Below are positions 26,004 through 33,971 of a DNA stretch of 64,000 bases, piece after piece (position 1 is the first letter of the stretch; each line of letters opens with the position of its first letter). The stretch spans positions 62,001 through 126,000 of the forward strand of contig CAZNHL010000002.1 of NCBI GenBank assembly GCA_964572965.1, in the 5' to 3' direction. The stretch is from CAZNHL01 sp964572965 (GTDB lineage: Bacteria; Bacteroidota; Bacteroidia; Cytophagales; UBA9547). Below the pieces are notes generated by a model. It was not told the DNA's origin. It searched no databases and saw nothing but the letters and a program-made list of their open reading frames with translations. The translations under genes and the position numbers were made by a program.

Positions 26004-27044
26004 ATGGAAATCTTCATCAACGGATTGGGAAGCATTTCCCCGCAAAACACATTCCAGCAAGATACTTTTCTAGCAGAGCTCCGGGAACACGAAAACAGTC
26101 GCCTGAACAATATTGAGCCTGATTATAAAAACCTGATTGACCCCAAAATGATCCGCCGCATGAGCCGGGTCATTAAATTGGGTATGGTTGCCGGACTGGA
26201 AAGTCTGAAGCAGGCAGCAATCGAAAAACCGGATGCTATTATTACCGGCACTGCTTATGGCTGTGCGGAAGACACAGAGAACTTTCTGGGTAAAATGATT
26301 TCACAGAATGAAGAAATGCTGACGCCTACAGCCTTCATTCAATCGACACATAATACTATTGCTGCACAAATTGCATTGAGTCTTCAGTGCAATGGCTACA
26401 ACAATAATTACGTGCAAAGGGGCTTTTCTTTTGAACATGCTTTGCTTGATGCATTGCTTTTCCTAAAAGACGAAGAAGAAGTAAAAAATGTCATGGTTGG
26501 CGGTATTGATGAAATATCAAATACCATACATACTTTGCTGGGTCGCCTTGGACAACTAAAAAGGCAGCCTACAGCTAATACAGAGCTCTACAGCAAAACT
26601 TCAAAAGGGACAATTGCCGGGGAAGGTTCTTCTTTCTTTATTCTGTCAAAAACAAAACAGGAAAGTACCCTTGCCAAAATTGATTCAGTAGAAACGATCT
26701 TCGATAAAGACGGTAAACTGATCAGCGGACTTTTGAAAAACATTGCAGCTGCTGACCTTATTATCAGCGGTCATAATGGCGACGAAAATACTGATGCATC
26801 TTACGATAAGATCATTGCTCAATTACCTTTTGAGGCACCCGTAATACGTTATAAACACCTTTGTGGCGAATACCCTACCGCATCGGCATTTGCTTTGTAT
26901 ATAGCGGCAAATATTGCAAAAAGACAGGAAATACCATTTTTGTTTCCGATCAAAGGAAATATTACAAAGCCGATCAATAAAATTCTGATCTATAACCAGC
27001 CTAACCCCGGTTATCACGCTTTTATTCAGGTAAGCATTGCTTAA
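26004..27044 (+). CDS. Ketosynthase-like chain-length-factor protein
   Basis: 346 residues from ATG 26004, one base after the ketosynthase 3 stop. It has the thiolase fold (FINGLGSISP at the start, DAIITGTAYGCAEDTENFL, MVGGIDEISN), but where ketosynthases carry Cys this reads YVQRGFSFEHALLD, with no Cys. The His motifs also appear degraded (SGHNGDENTDAS and KHLCGEYPTASA). Such partners shape the chain-length pocket. It overlaps the deacetylase gene by 8 bp. Best described as an ApeO/ApeR-cluster-like CLF; the exact equivalence is not proven. Confidence 0.85.
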   Translation: MEIFINGLGSISPQNTFQQDTFLAELREHENSRLNNIEPDYKNLIDPKMIRRMSRVIKLGMVAGLESLKQAAIEKPDAIITGTAYGCAEDTENFLGKMISQNEEMLTPTAFIQSTHNTIAAQIALSLQCNGYNNNYVQRGFSFEHALLDALLFLKDEEEVKNVMVGGIDEISNTIHTLLGRLGQLKRQPTANTELYSKTSKGTIAGEGSSFFILSKTKQESTLAKIDSVETIFDKDGKLISGLLKNIAAADLIISGHNGDENTDASYDKIIAQLPFEAPVIRYKHLCGEYPTASAFALYIAANIAKRQEIPFLFPIKGNITKPINKILIYNQPNPGYHAFIQVSIA

Positions 27045-27813
27045 TCACAAAAATACCACAATCCTGTTTGTATTGATTATCATTGCCATGGTTGTCAATG
27101 ATTACCTCTTTGACGGACAGGCATTTTACTGGTATGTACTTGCAGTGTTTATATACTCCCTGATTGCTTTCTGGGGATCTTATTTTGTTGACTCCAATTA
27201 TCATTTCAAAGTATTAAGCAAAGGCTCTTCTTCTAATAAAGTGCTTTCTCTGACATTTGACGACGGCCCGCATCCGACACTTACGCCTGCAATTTTAGAA
27301 ATACTTAATCGTTATAATATCAAAGGAAGCTTCTTCTGCATCGGCAAGCATGTAGAGCAACATCCTGAAACAGTAGCACTACTAAGCCAACAAGGGCATT
27401 TAGTAGCAAACCATACCTACACACATCATTTCTGGTTCGACATGTACAATGCCAATAAAATGGCAAAAGATTTGCAGCATGCGAACACATTGATTAAAGA
27501 TTCTATTGGCCTTTACCCAAAGTTGTTCCGCCCCCCTTACGGAGTGACTAACCCCAATTTGGGTAAGGCCATAAGACATACGGGACTCACTCCTGTAGGC
27601 TGGAGTGTACGTTCCATGGATACTGTTACCAAAACCAAAGCTGCACTGGCCAAAAGGCTGCAAAATCTGCAAAATGGTGACATTATCCTTTTTCATGATA
27701 CCTGTGAAATCACGGTCAGCTACCTGGAAGAGTTCATTACTTCTGCCCTGGCCAAAGGTTTCCAATTCGAACGTGTTGACAAATTATTAAACATTGAAGC
27801 TTATGAAGCTTAA
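27037..27813 (+). CDS. Polysaccharide deacetylase family (NodB) protein
   Basis: 258 residues, read from TTG 27037 (8-bp overlap with the upstream gene), which keeps two N-terminal membrane segments (FVLIIIAMVVNDYLF and FYWYVLAVFIYSLIAFWG). NodB-homology motifs are intact: TFDDGPHPT (metal-binding Asp pair), NHTYTHH (His-x3-His) and RPPYG, with VGWSVRSMDT and ILFHDT later. The family removes N- or O-acetyl groups. Homologues sit in other flexirubin clusters, where the substrate is unknown. Membrane anchoring suggests action at the envelope. Confidence 0.9.
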   Translation: MLNHKNTTILFVLIIIAMVVNDYLFDGQAFYWYVLAVFIYSLIAFWGSYFVDSNYHFKVLSKGSSSNKVLSLTFDDGPHPTLTPAILEILNRYNIKGSFFCIGKHVEQHPETVALLSQQGHLVANHTYTHHFWFDMYNANKMAKDLQHANTLIKDSIGLYPKLFRPPYGVTNPNLGKAIRHTGLTPVGWSVRSMDTVTKTKAALAKRLQNLQNGDIILFHDTCEITVSYLEEFITSALAKGFQFERVDKLLNIEAYEA

Positions 27814-28447
27814 TCTACTAACTTTTACTATTTGCCTTTTTCTTGCTTTCGTAGCATCTGCTCAGTCTGCTTACAAAGGATACACACCTATCAAAGACCT
27901 TGAAGCTTTCAAGAAAGAATTTGCCAAAGCCTCTGCAAGTACCAACACAATCAAAAGTGACTTTGTACAGGAGAAGCACATGAGCATGCTTTCTGATAAA
28001 ATTGTGTCGAAAGGTAACTTTTGGTTCAAAAAAGAAAATCAGGTACGTCTTGAATACAAGCAGCCATTCCAATACCTGATGATCATGAGCAAAGGCAATA
28101 TCATCATTAAAGACGGCCAGAAAACTAACAAGGTAAATGCCAACTCCAACAAACTTTTCCAGCAAATCAATCAGGTAACTATTGATTGTGTAAAAGGCAA
28201 TGTACTCAACAACAAAGACTTCAGCGTGAAGGTATTTGAAAACGAGAAATACGTATTGATGGAAATGACACCGGTAAACAAGAACATGAAAGAGTTCTTC
28301 ACAACCATTGTCATCAACATTGAAAAAAAGGACTATTCTGTTCAGAAAATGACCATGAACGAACCATCAGGAGACTATACCATCATCAATTTCCTGAACA
28401 AGCAATTGAATACGCCATTGGCCGATGATCTGTTTACAGTGAAGTAG
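27803..28447 (+). CDS. LolA-like outer-membrane lipoprotein carrier
   Basis: 214 residues from ATG 27803, overlapping the deacetylase stop by 11 bp. It has a signal peptide (KLNLLTFTICLFLAFVASAQS). The LolA/LppM pattern is clear: IKSDFVQEKHMSMLSDKIVSKGNFWFKK, VRLEYKQPFQYLMIMSKGNIII, then DYSVQKMTMNEPSGDYTIINF. LolA-type proteins shield acyl chains in the periplasm. Within aryl-polyene and flexirubin clusters a LolA-like protein and an MMPL transporter recur together, so it may carry the lipidated pigment to the outer membrane (inference). Confidence 0.9.
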   Translation: MKLNLLTFTICLFLAFVASAQSAYKGYTPIKDLEAFKKEFAKASASTNTIKSDFVQEKHMSMLSDKIVSKGNFWFKKENQVRLEYKQPFQYLMIMSKGNIIIKDGQKTNKVNANSNKLFQQINQVTIDCVKGNVLNNKDFSVKVFENEKYVLMEMTPVNKNMKEFFTTIVINIEKKDYSVQKMTMNEPSGDYTIINFLNKQLNTPLADDLFTVK

Positions 28448-28470
28448 TTATGAGGTATGGTTCACTTCCG

Positions 28471-28508
28471 GAAGTTCCACTTTTTGAAAAAGTGGAACTT
28501 CTTTTATT
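28471..28508 (+). terminator. Intrinsic terminator after the LolA-like gene
   Basis: A near-perfect 31-base palindrome (28471-28485 with 28487-28501, centred on one G at 28486) gives a stem of about 12 bp. It is followed by CTTTTATTT. It ends the first half of the pigment operon 23 bp after the stop. Confidence 0.8.
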
Positions 28509-28731
28509 TGGGATAATCCACAATAGACGAAGTGAACTTTAACGACCAAACTACCTGCTGACCTCAAAATCACATGTAAAGAAATCCGCCAATACTTACA
28601 CTAAGAGAAAAACAAAGCCAACCCCCACAATCAAACCTCGCGAAATCAGGTTCAGAAAGACTGGCTTTCCAACAGAAAAGCTGAAAACGTTTCAAAAGAT
28701 TACATGATTACTGGTTTTAAATATGGACAAC

Positions 28732-29313
28732 CTACCTAACTTCTTCTTTTAAAAGGTGAAGTTTTTCCAGTGTAATTCCGATATAATCAGCCAGATAACT
28801 ATCTGGTAAACGGGCAATTAAGGAGGATTTTTCTACCAGAAGCCAACGATAGATTGTTGCTGCATCATCATTTTTCAAGCATTCTTCGTCTGCCTGCTGT
28901 TTAGTTCTGTCCACTTCATCCCGTAACATAATATACTTACCGAATTCAGGGTATATTTCCCAGAGGTGATAGAAATTTTCGATCGTAATGCCAAGCAATT
29001 CACAGTCTTCTAAAGCAATTAACCCGGTTGGTGAGGGAATTTTCTTTCTCATACTTCCCAACAAACCCGGCCAGGAGTTTTCCTCGGCAAACAACCGGGT
29101 ATGTTCCTCTCCTTTTTCGTTCACAGAATATTGCCGCAGGTAGCCCTTAAGAACATAAGGACAATATTCGGGCACTATATTTGGTTCATAAAAAAGATCA
29201 CCTTTCTTCAAACTGAAAGGTTCAAAAAACTTGATCATCCCTTTGAAAGAGACTTCCTTAAAATCTATATAAGACCGGATATCGGTTAGGAGAAGAGATG
29301 CATTCAAGATCAT
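28732..29313 (-). CDS. CRP/FNR-family transcriptional regulator
   Basis: 193 residues, a usual length for Bacteroidota CRP-like regulators. The cyclic-nucleotide-binding-type beta-roll spans about residues 20-115 (FFEPFSLKKGDLFYEPN, GYLRQYSVNEKGEEHTRLFAEENSW, ALEDCELLGITIENFYHL). A helix-turn-helix follows near the C-terminus (ARLPDSYLADYIGITLEKLHLLK). It is encoded opposite to the pigment genes, and overlaps the upstream nuclease-like gene by 4 bp, so the two form one unit. It could regulate the surrounding cluster; there is no direct evidence. Confidence 0.88.
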   Translation of the reverse strand: MILNASLLLTDIRSYIDFKEVSFKGMIKFFEPFSLKKGDLFYEPNIVPEYCPYVLKGYLRQYSVNEKGEEHTRLFAEENSWPGLLGSMRKKIPSPTGLIALEDCELLGITIENFYHLWEIYPEFGKYIMLRDEVDRTKQQADEECLKNDDAATIYRWLLVEKSSLIARLPDSYLADYIGITLEKLHLLKEEVR

Positions 29314-29912
29314 AAAAGGTTATTCTGCTTAAACTTTTCTTTAATAGTATCATCCAACTTGTCGTACAAAACAGGAGTCGTTAAACGCTGTAATGATTTC
29401 AATGTTATTGAATGCTGGCTTCTAGTGTAAGCATCAAGTTCTTTTGTTGCTAATACATAGAACTCCCAATGATTCATATTTAAAGGATCAATTGTTTGCT
29501 TGTCAATATGATGAAGCAAACAAAAAATATAGATATCAGCGTGACGTTTTTTTACATCCGAAAACCTATTTGTCAAACTATCCCAGTGATAGGCTGCTTT
29601 TATATTAAACTGAATTGGAGAAAGTACTCGCTGAAACCAAGATTGAATATAAGCGGAAGACTTTACTTCTAACTTTATCCCACAAGAAGTTTCAAGATCA
29701 TAAGGACTCCATTCATCCCTTAAAACTGTTTTTCCAATATTAGTTGCTGTAGCAACAATAAATTCGGCAAACCGCCCTCTTGTTGAATTACTAAGAATAT
29801 CAGAGACACTCCAACGCCAAAAATCTAATAGAGAGAACTCCAATACTTTTTCGTTAAAAGTTAAAGGCTCTTCACCTGTTTTAATTGTTGTTTGAATTTT
29901 GTTTAACTCCAT
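29310..29912 (-). CDS. Putative PD-(D/E)XK nuclease-like protein
   Basis: 200 residues. The central block EWSPYDLETSCGIKLEVKSSAY fits a PD-(D/E)XK active site (Asp about 75, then Glu-x-Lys in LEVKSS). An upstream acidic residue sits on a helix (RGRFAEFIVATA). Later conserved-looking parts are KKRHADIYIFCLLHH and HWEFYVLATKELD. I know of a widespread uncharacterised family with this layout, but not its function. It is the first gene of a two-gene unit with the CRP-like regulator. Restriction-type, repair or regulatory roles all remain possible. Confidence 0.65.
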   Translation of the reverse strand: MELNKIQTTIKTGEEPLTFNEKVLEFSLLDFWRWSVSDILSNSTRGRFAEFIVATATNIGKTVLRDEWSPYDLETSCGIKLEVKSSAYIQSWFQRVLSPIQFNIKAAYHWDSLTNRFSDVKKRHADIYIFCLLHHIDKQTIDPLNMNHWEFYVLATKELDAYTRSQHSITLKSLQRLTTPVLYDKLDDTIKEKFKQNNLL

Positions 29913-30063
29913 ACCATCAATAAAATCTTTAGCAAATTATAACATTTATATGGAAGAACAGCTTTGCAATAAACCAATCACCAGCCCCTCCTTTACAGTT
30001 TAATCACCTGTGGCCTTTCCGGGGGACTGGATATACCAAAAAATCTTTAAATAAACTAAGAAG

Positions 30064-30093
30064 TTGCATGCAACGTCTGTACGGCTATCTTTG
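30064..30093 (+). promoter_or_regulatory. Promoter for the second half of the pigment cluster, probably leaderless
   Basis: TTG (30064-30066), 19 bp, then TATCTTTG (30086-30093) is a full match to the Bacteroidota consensus. The predicted start falls at about 30098-30101, the position of the ATG of the next gene, so the mRNA would have little or no leader. Confidence 0.65.
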
Positions 30094-30100
30094 TATTGTT

Positions 30101-30778
30101 ATGCAAACTCGTCATATTTCCCTTTCCTGTATTTTGGTCTGTGCCTTGTTTATCTGGGGCGGGCAATTGCTTGGGGCCTGTTCAGCAGCAAAAGCTCCGG
30201 TTACCAGTTTTATCAATGGAACGCTGGATACTGCTTGTTTTAATAAGCTAACTTTGGCTGAAGAGAAACAGCTTTATAATACAAAGGTAGATGTGATTGG
30301 GAAGCACCTTTCAGGTTTGCTGTTTATCAAACGTTTCCCCGACAACTCGGTCAGAACAGTTTTCTCCAATGAAATGGGAATTAAATTTTTCGACTTTGAA
30401 TTCAGAGGCGATAAAGATTCTACGCTTTACTGTATGCCGAAGCTTAATAAAAAATATGTGATCAAAACGCTCAAAAAAGATCTGAGACAAGCCTTTTTTA
30501 TAATCAACCAACAACAGGGAAAAAGCCTGATTACTGACAGTTTAGGCTATTTTTCTTTTGTCCAAAACGCAAAAGAGACAATCAATTATACTGCTACACC
30601 TGATTGCATTGCTCTTAAAAACTCCCTTTATACTAAAGAAGGAAAACAGTTGGTAAGTGTGAATTACAGTGGCCTGCAAAGCGACAGTATTTTCATTCAG
30701 CACCATACTTTCGACATGACGATTTCCCTGAAAAGGATTGTGCAGATGGAGCAAGAGTCACAAGAAGGAGAAGAATAG
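30101..30778 (+). CDS. Hypothetical lipoprotein in the flexirubin cluster
   Basis: 225 residues from ATG 30101; an upstream ATG at 30068 lies inside the predicted promoter. The signal (CILVCALFIWGGQLLGAC) ends in lipobox LGAC, followed by SAAKAPVTS. The rest is a mixed alpha/beta sequence (GLLFIKRFPDNSVRTVF, MGIKFFDFEF, then repeated YTKEGKQLVSVNYSG) with no motif I recognise. It heads the second block of pigment genes, 69 bp before the UbiA-like gene. Location at the outer or inner membrane is likely. Confidence 0.75.
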   Translation: MQTRHISLSCILVCALFIWGGQLLGACSAAKAPVTSFINGTLDTACFNKLTLAEEKQLYNTKVDVIGKHLSGLLFIKRFPDNSVRTVFSNEMGIKFFDFEFRGDKDSTLYCMPKLNKKYVIKTLKKDLRQAFFIINQQQGKSLITDSLGYFSFVQNAKETINYTATPDCIALKNSLYTKEGKQLVSVNYSGLQSDSIFIQHHTFDMTISLKRIVQMEQESQEGEE

Positions 30779-30847
30779 TTATTTGATGTCAGGTGATTGT
30801 TTCCAGAACCGGAAATCAAGTTCCGATATGACCAAAACCAATAGCTT

Positions 30848-31696
30848 ATGTGGTTAGCAAAACAGAAACCCGGTTTTTATCAGGTATTTCAGGCTTTGTC
30901 ACTAGATGTGGTGGCAGGAACTTTGCTCCTTCTGATCACTATTGAAAGCTACCTGAAAATTGAAGTACCATGGACTGCTTTTGCCTGTCTGGGTATGGCT
31001 ACCTGGGCCATTTATACTATTGACCACTTGCTAGACGTACATAAGCTTCAAAACCCACCCAGGTCTTTCAGAAGGACTTTCCACCTGAAATACAAGAAAC
31101 AGCTTTTCGCTTTAGTAATTATACTCCTTGTATGTGGAATAACTACAGCGTTATTTTTACCTGCTACCATACTTAAAGTCGGATTGCTTGGTACATTATT
31201 TATTCTTTCTTATTTCTTTCTGATTACAAGGACTTCTTTCTGGCAAAAAGAAATCTGTATTGCAGTCGGTTATACCTGGGGAATTTTTGTTGCACCTCTT
31301 ACCTTACTCGATGCGCATATTACCTGGGTTCAATGGCTTTTTGTATTTCAGGTTTTCATCATGGCTTTTGCCAATCTGCTCCTGTTTTCCTGGTATGATG
31401 CAGAAAAAGACCGTCGTGACGGTTATCAGTCGATGGTACTAAAGATTGGCCAAAAGAAGATCGGAGCATTTCTGCAAGGATTGATTTTCTTTGGTATGTG
31501 CAGTTGTATTGTTGCCATGTACGGTGCCAAAATCCCCTCAAGTATTATCATGCAGATGCTGGTTTTAATCATGTTCTCTTTACTTCTGTTGCTTTACAGA
31601 AAAAAAGAACTGTTTGAAGCCAATGACTGGTATAGAATTATTGGAGACGGCATTTTCTTTATTCCGGTATTTTTTCTGATTTATGCCCAGCTCTAA
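30848..31696 (+). CDS. UbiA-superfamily membrane protein (prenyltransferase-like)
   Basis: 282 residues with about eight hydrophobic segments. Two Asp-rich motifs characteristic of UbiA enzymes are visible: Asp59-HLL-Asp63 (TIDHLLDVHK) after the second helix and Asp184-xxx-Asp188 (WYDAEKDRRDG) in the second half, near the fold's pseudo-twofold. UbiA enzymes attach isoprenoid or similar chains from a diphosphate to aromatic rings. The pigment has phenol and resorcinol rings, so it may modify one. This is inference: the first motif is DxxxD rather than the standard NDxxDxxxD. Confidence 0.8.
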   Translation: MWLAKQKPGFYQVFQALSLDVVAGTLLLLITIESYLKIEVPWTAFACLGMATWAIYTIDHLLDVHKLQNPPRSFRRTFHLKYKKQLFALVIILLVCGITTALFLPATILKVGLLGTLFILSYFFLITRTSFWQKEICIAVGYTWGIFVAPLTLLDAHITWVQWLFVFQVFIMAFANLLLFSWYDAEKDRRDGYQSMVLKIGQKKIGAFLQGLIFFGMCSCIVAMYGAKIPSSIIMQMLVLIMFSLLLLLYRKKELFEANDWYRIIGDGIFFIPVFFLIYAQL

Positions 31697-32327
31697 CAAT
31701 TACGATAGTGTGGCCGGTATTTATGACGGATTCAGTCGCATGGTATTCGGCAACACCATTAAAAAAGCACAAGTAAACCAATTAACTTACTTTCGCCCAA
31801 ATACTACTATTCTGATTGCGGGTGGCGGAACAGGCTGGATTCTGGAAGAAATCAGCAAAATCTACCCTTCCGGTTTGAATATTACTTATGTCGACAATTC
31901 CCAAGCCATGATTGAACAGGCTCAGAAACGTTTTATTGGGTCAAACGTTATGACATTTATTAATGAACCAGTTGAAAATACAGTAATATTGCCGGAACAT
32001 TATGACATAATCCTCACTCCTTTTCTCTTTGACAATTTTTCACAGGAGCTTAGTGAAAAGGTTTTCGACTTACTGGACACCGGCCTGAAAGAAAATGGTA
32101 TCTGGCTCTATACCGATTTTCAATTGACAGCAAAGGAAAGTTACTGGCAAAAAATATTACTTAAGTCCATGTATGTTTTCTTTAAAATGGTGAGTAAAGT
32201 AGAAGCTAAAAAATTGCCTGCTATAGTGAAGCTGTTTTCAAATTATGCCCTAATCGATAAGTATACTTACTATAAAGACTTCATTGTTGCACTGGCATTT
32301 CAGAAAAGCCAGACCTTAAATACATAA
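31683..32327 (+). CDS. Class I SAM-dependent methyltransferase
   Basis: 214 residues, overlapping the UbiA-like stop by 14 bp, so translation is coupled. The SAM motif I is ILIAGGGTGWILEEI (two extra Gly in place of GxGxG), motif II is ITYVDNSQAMIEQAQ, and the post-motif strand is DIILTPFLFDNFS. It could methylate the aromatic ring or hydroxyl of the pigment. Ring methylation is common in flexirubins, but the precise position cannot be assigned. Confidence 0.88.
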   Translation: MPSSNNYDSVAGIYDGFSRMVFGNTIKKAQVNQLTYFRPNTTILIAGGGTGWILEEISKIYPSGLNITYVDNSQAMIEQAQKRFIGSNVMTFINEPVENTVILPEHYDIILTPFLFDNFSQELSEKVFDLLDTGLKENGIWLYTDFQLTAKESYWQKILLKSMYVFFKMVSKVEAKKLPAIVKLFSNYALIDKYTYYKDFIVALAFQKSQTLNT

Positions 32328-32351
32328 GAGATGCTTAAACGCCATGTAAGA

Positions 32352-32383
32352 TTTGTACCAATCATACTTAATGATTAAATTTG
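32352..32383 (+). promoter_or_regulatory. Internal promoter before the FabZ-like dehydratase
   Basis: TTTG (32352-32355), 20 bp, then TAAATTTG (32376-32383) is a full consensus match. The -7 octamer is identical to that of the operon promoter at 15809. It lies in the only 100-bp gap in this block and predicts a leader of about 40 nt. Confidence 0.65.
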
Positions 32384-32431
32384 AGATTCTGTAAACCTGT
32401 GAAAGGTTGAGATCTAAAACAGACATTCCGA

Positions 32432-32791
32432 ATGCTATCTAACGATTTCTATCATATTGCATCTGCCAATTCAGCTGAAAATACTATTCGTGCCGAAATC
32501 AGCCTGAATGCAGAACATCATATTTTTAAAGGACATTTCCCGTCTGTACCTGTAGTACCCGGCGTATGTATGCTGCAGATTATGAAGGAACTTCTGGAAA
32601 ACAACCTTAACAAAGAATTACAACTCATTGGTGCTAAAGAAATTAAATTCTTATCACTGATCAACCCTCTCGAAGTTGGCAATCTGAACATTGGCCTGGA
32701 CTATACGATAGCAGAAGGACAAATCAATGCTGTTGGCAGTATTACTGACAGCGAAAAAACATATTTCAAATTCAAGGGCCAATACCAATAA
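32432..32791 (+). CDS. FabZ-like hotdog dehydratase (ApeI-like), catalytic Glu replaced
   Basis: 119 residues with the FabZ signature HIFKGHFPSVPVVPGVCMLQIM. His35 is kept, but the acidic residue 14 positions later (Glu in FabZ, Asp in FabA) is Gln49. The remaining partner is the hotdog protein at 20593, which lacks the His but keeps the Glu. In FabZ/FabA dimers the His and the acidic residue of one site come from different subunits, so a mixed dimer could restore one working site. It ends one base into the next gene (32791). Confidence 0.85.
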   Translation: MLSNDFYHIASANSAENTIRAEISLNAEHHIFKGHFPSVPVVPGVCMLQIMKELLENNLNKELQLIGAKEIKFLSLINPLEVGNLNIGLDYTIAEGQINAVGSITDSEKTYFKFKGQYQ

Positions 32792-33963
32792 TGACCGATA
32801 AAGCACAATATCAGTCAGAGTTTGACGCGCTGAAAGTATGCGTACTCATTCCAACCTACAACAATTCGGGCACGATCGCAGACGTGATTGAAGGTGTTTC
32901 TGCCTATACACACAATATCATTGTTGTCAACGACGGGTCCACAGACAATACAGAAAGCCTGTTGAAGCAATTCCCCAACATTACCGTTCATTCTTACAGT
33001 CCGAACAGAGGTAAAGGGAATGCATTGCGCACGGGTTTTAAAGTAGCAGTAGAAAATGGATATGATTATGCCATCACCATTGATTCTGATGGTCAGCATT
33101 ATCCAAAAGACCTGCCTACCTTTTTGGAAAAAATAAAAGCTGAACCCGGAAGCCTGATTATCGGAGCCCGTAATATGGACCAATCAAGTGTACCAGGAAA
33201 AAGCAGCTTTGGTAATAAATTTTCGAATTTCTGGTTTAAAGTAGAAACAGGTATTACAGTACCTGATACGCAATCCGGCTATAGGCTTTACCCTGTGAAA
33301 CAATTGAGCAGCATGCGTTTTTTCACTGTAAAGTACGAATTTGAAATAGAGGTAATTGTGCGTGCAGCCTGGGCAGGAATTCCGGTTACAAGTGTTCCTG
33401 TATTGGTCTATTATCCGCCACAGGAAGAACGGGTTTCCCATTTCAGACCATTCAAGGATTTCAGCCGGATAAGTGTTCTGAACACTGTATTGGTAACAAT
33501 CCTGATATTATATATCAAACCCAGAGACATCTTCAGATCGTTTCAAAAAAAAAACTTTAAGGAGATCCTCTTTGACCCGAACGAAAGCTTAAAAACGAAA
33601 GTATTTTCTATTGCATTCGGGGTTTTTATGGGAATTGTACCATTATGGGGATTCCAGATGATTATTGCTGTCGCGGTTTGTATATGGCTAAAACTCAATA
33701 AATTTCTGGTATTGACATCAGCTCAGGTAAGTTTACCACCATTTATCCCGATTATCATTTTCTTAAGTTTTGAAATGGGGAAAATTGGCATGGGAGACAA
33801 AGCTGTCAGCTTTGCATCACATAAAGGTTTAAGCCTTGACAACATTCATATTAATATTACCCAGTATCTGATCGGAAGTATAATTCTGGCAGTAACAGCA
33901 GCCGCTGTAGCAGCATTTGTTTCTTTTACTATACTTAAACTGACTTCAGCTAAAAACAAATAA
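32791..33963 (+). CDS. GT2 glycosyltransferase fused to a DUF2062 domain
   Basis: 390 residues. The N-terminal GT-A fold (about residues 14-230) has VLIPTYNNSGTIADVI, VVNDGSTDNTESLL, RGKGNALRTGFKVA and TIDSDGQHYP (the DxD-type motif is DSDGQ). A C-terminal membrane domain of DUF2062 type follows (about 255-385: SIAFGVFMGIVPLWGFQMIIAVAVCIWLKL, then two more helices). The polyprenyl-phosphate-sugar synthase branch of GT2 is the nearest type. Its target in a pigment cluster is unknown, possibly an envelope glycolipid. It overlaps the dehydratase stop by one base. Confidence 0.88.
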   Translation: MTDKAQYQSEFDALKVCVLIPTYNNSGTIADVIEGVSAYTHNIIVVNDGSTDNTESLLKQFPNITVHSYSPNRGKGNALRTGFKVAVENGYDYAITIDSDGQHYPKDLPTFLEKIKAEPGSLIIGARNMDQSSVPGKSSFGNKFSNFWFKVETGITVPDTQSGYRLYPVKQLSSMRFFTVKYEFEIEVIVRAAWAGIPVTSVPVLVYYPPQEERVSHFRPFKDFSRISVLNTVLVTILILYIKPRDIFRSFQKKNFKEILFDPNESLKTKVFSIAFGVFMGIVPLWGFQMIIAVAVCIWLKLNKFLVLTSAQVSLPPFIPIIIFLSFEMGKIGMGDKAVSFASHKGLSLDNIHINITQYLIGSIILAVTAAAVAAFVSFTILKLTSAKNK

Positions 33964-33971
33964 TTCATAGA

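Noticed and set aside
29950..30003. A 17-codon plus-strand ORF before the lipoprotein gene as a leader peptide
   Set aside because: It lies upstream of the promoter at 30064-30093, so it would not be on the lipoprotein transcript, and it has no other support.
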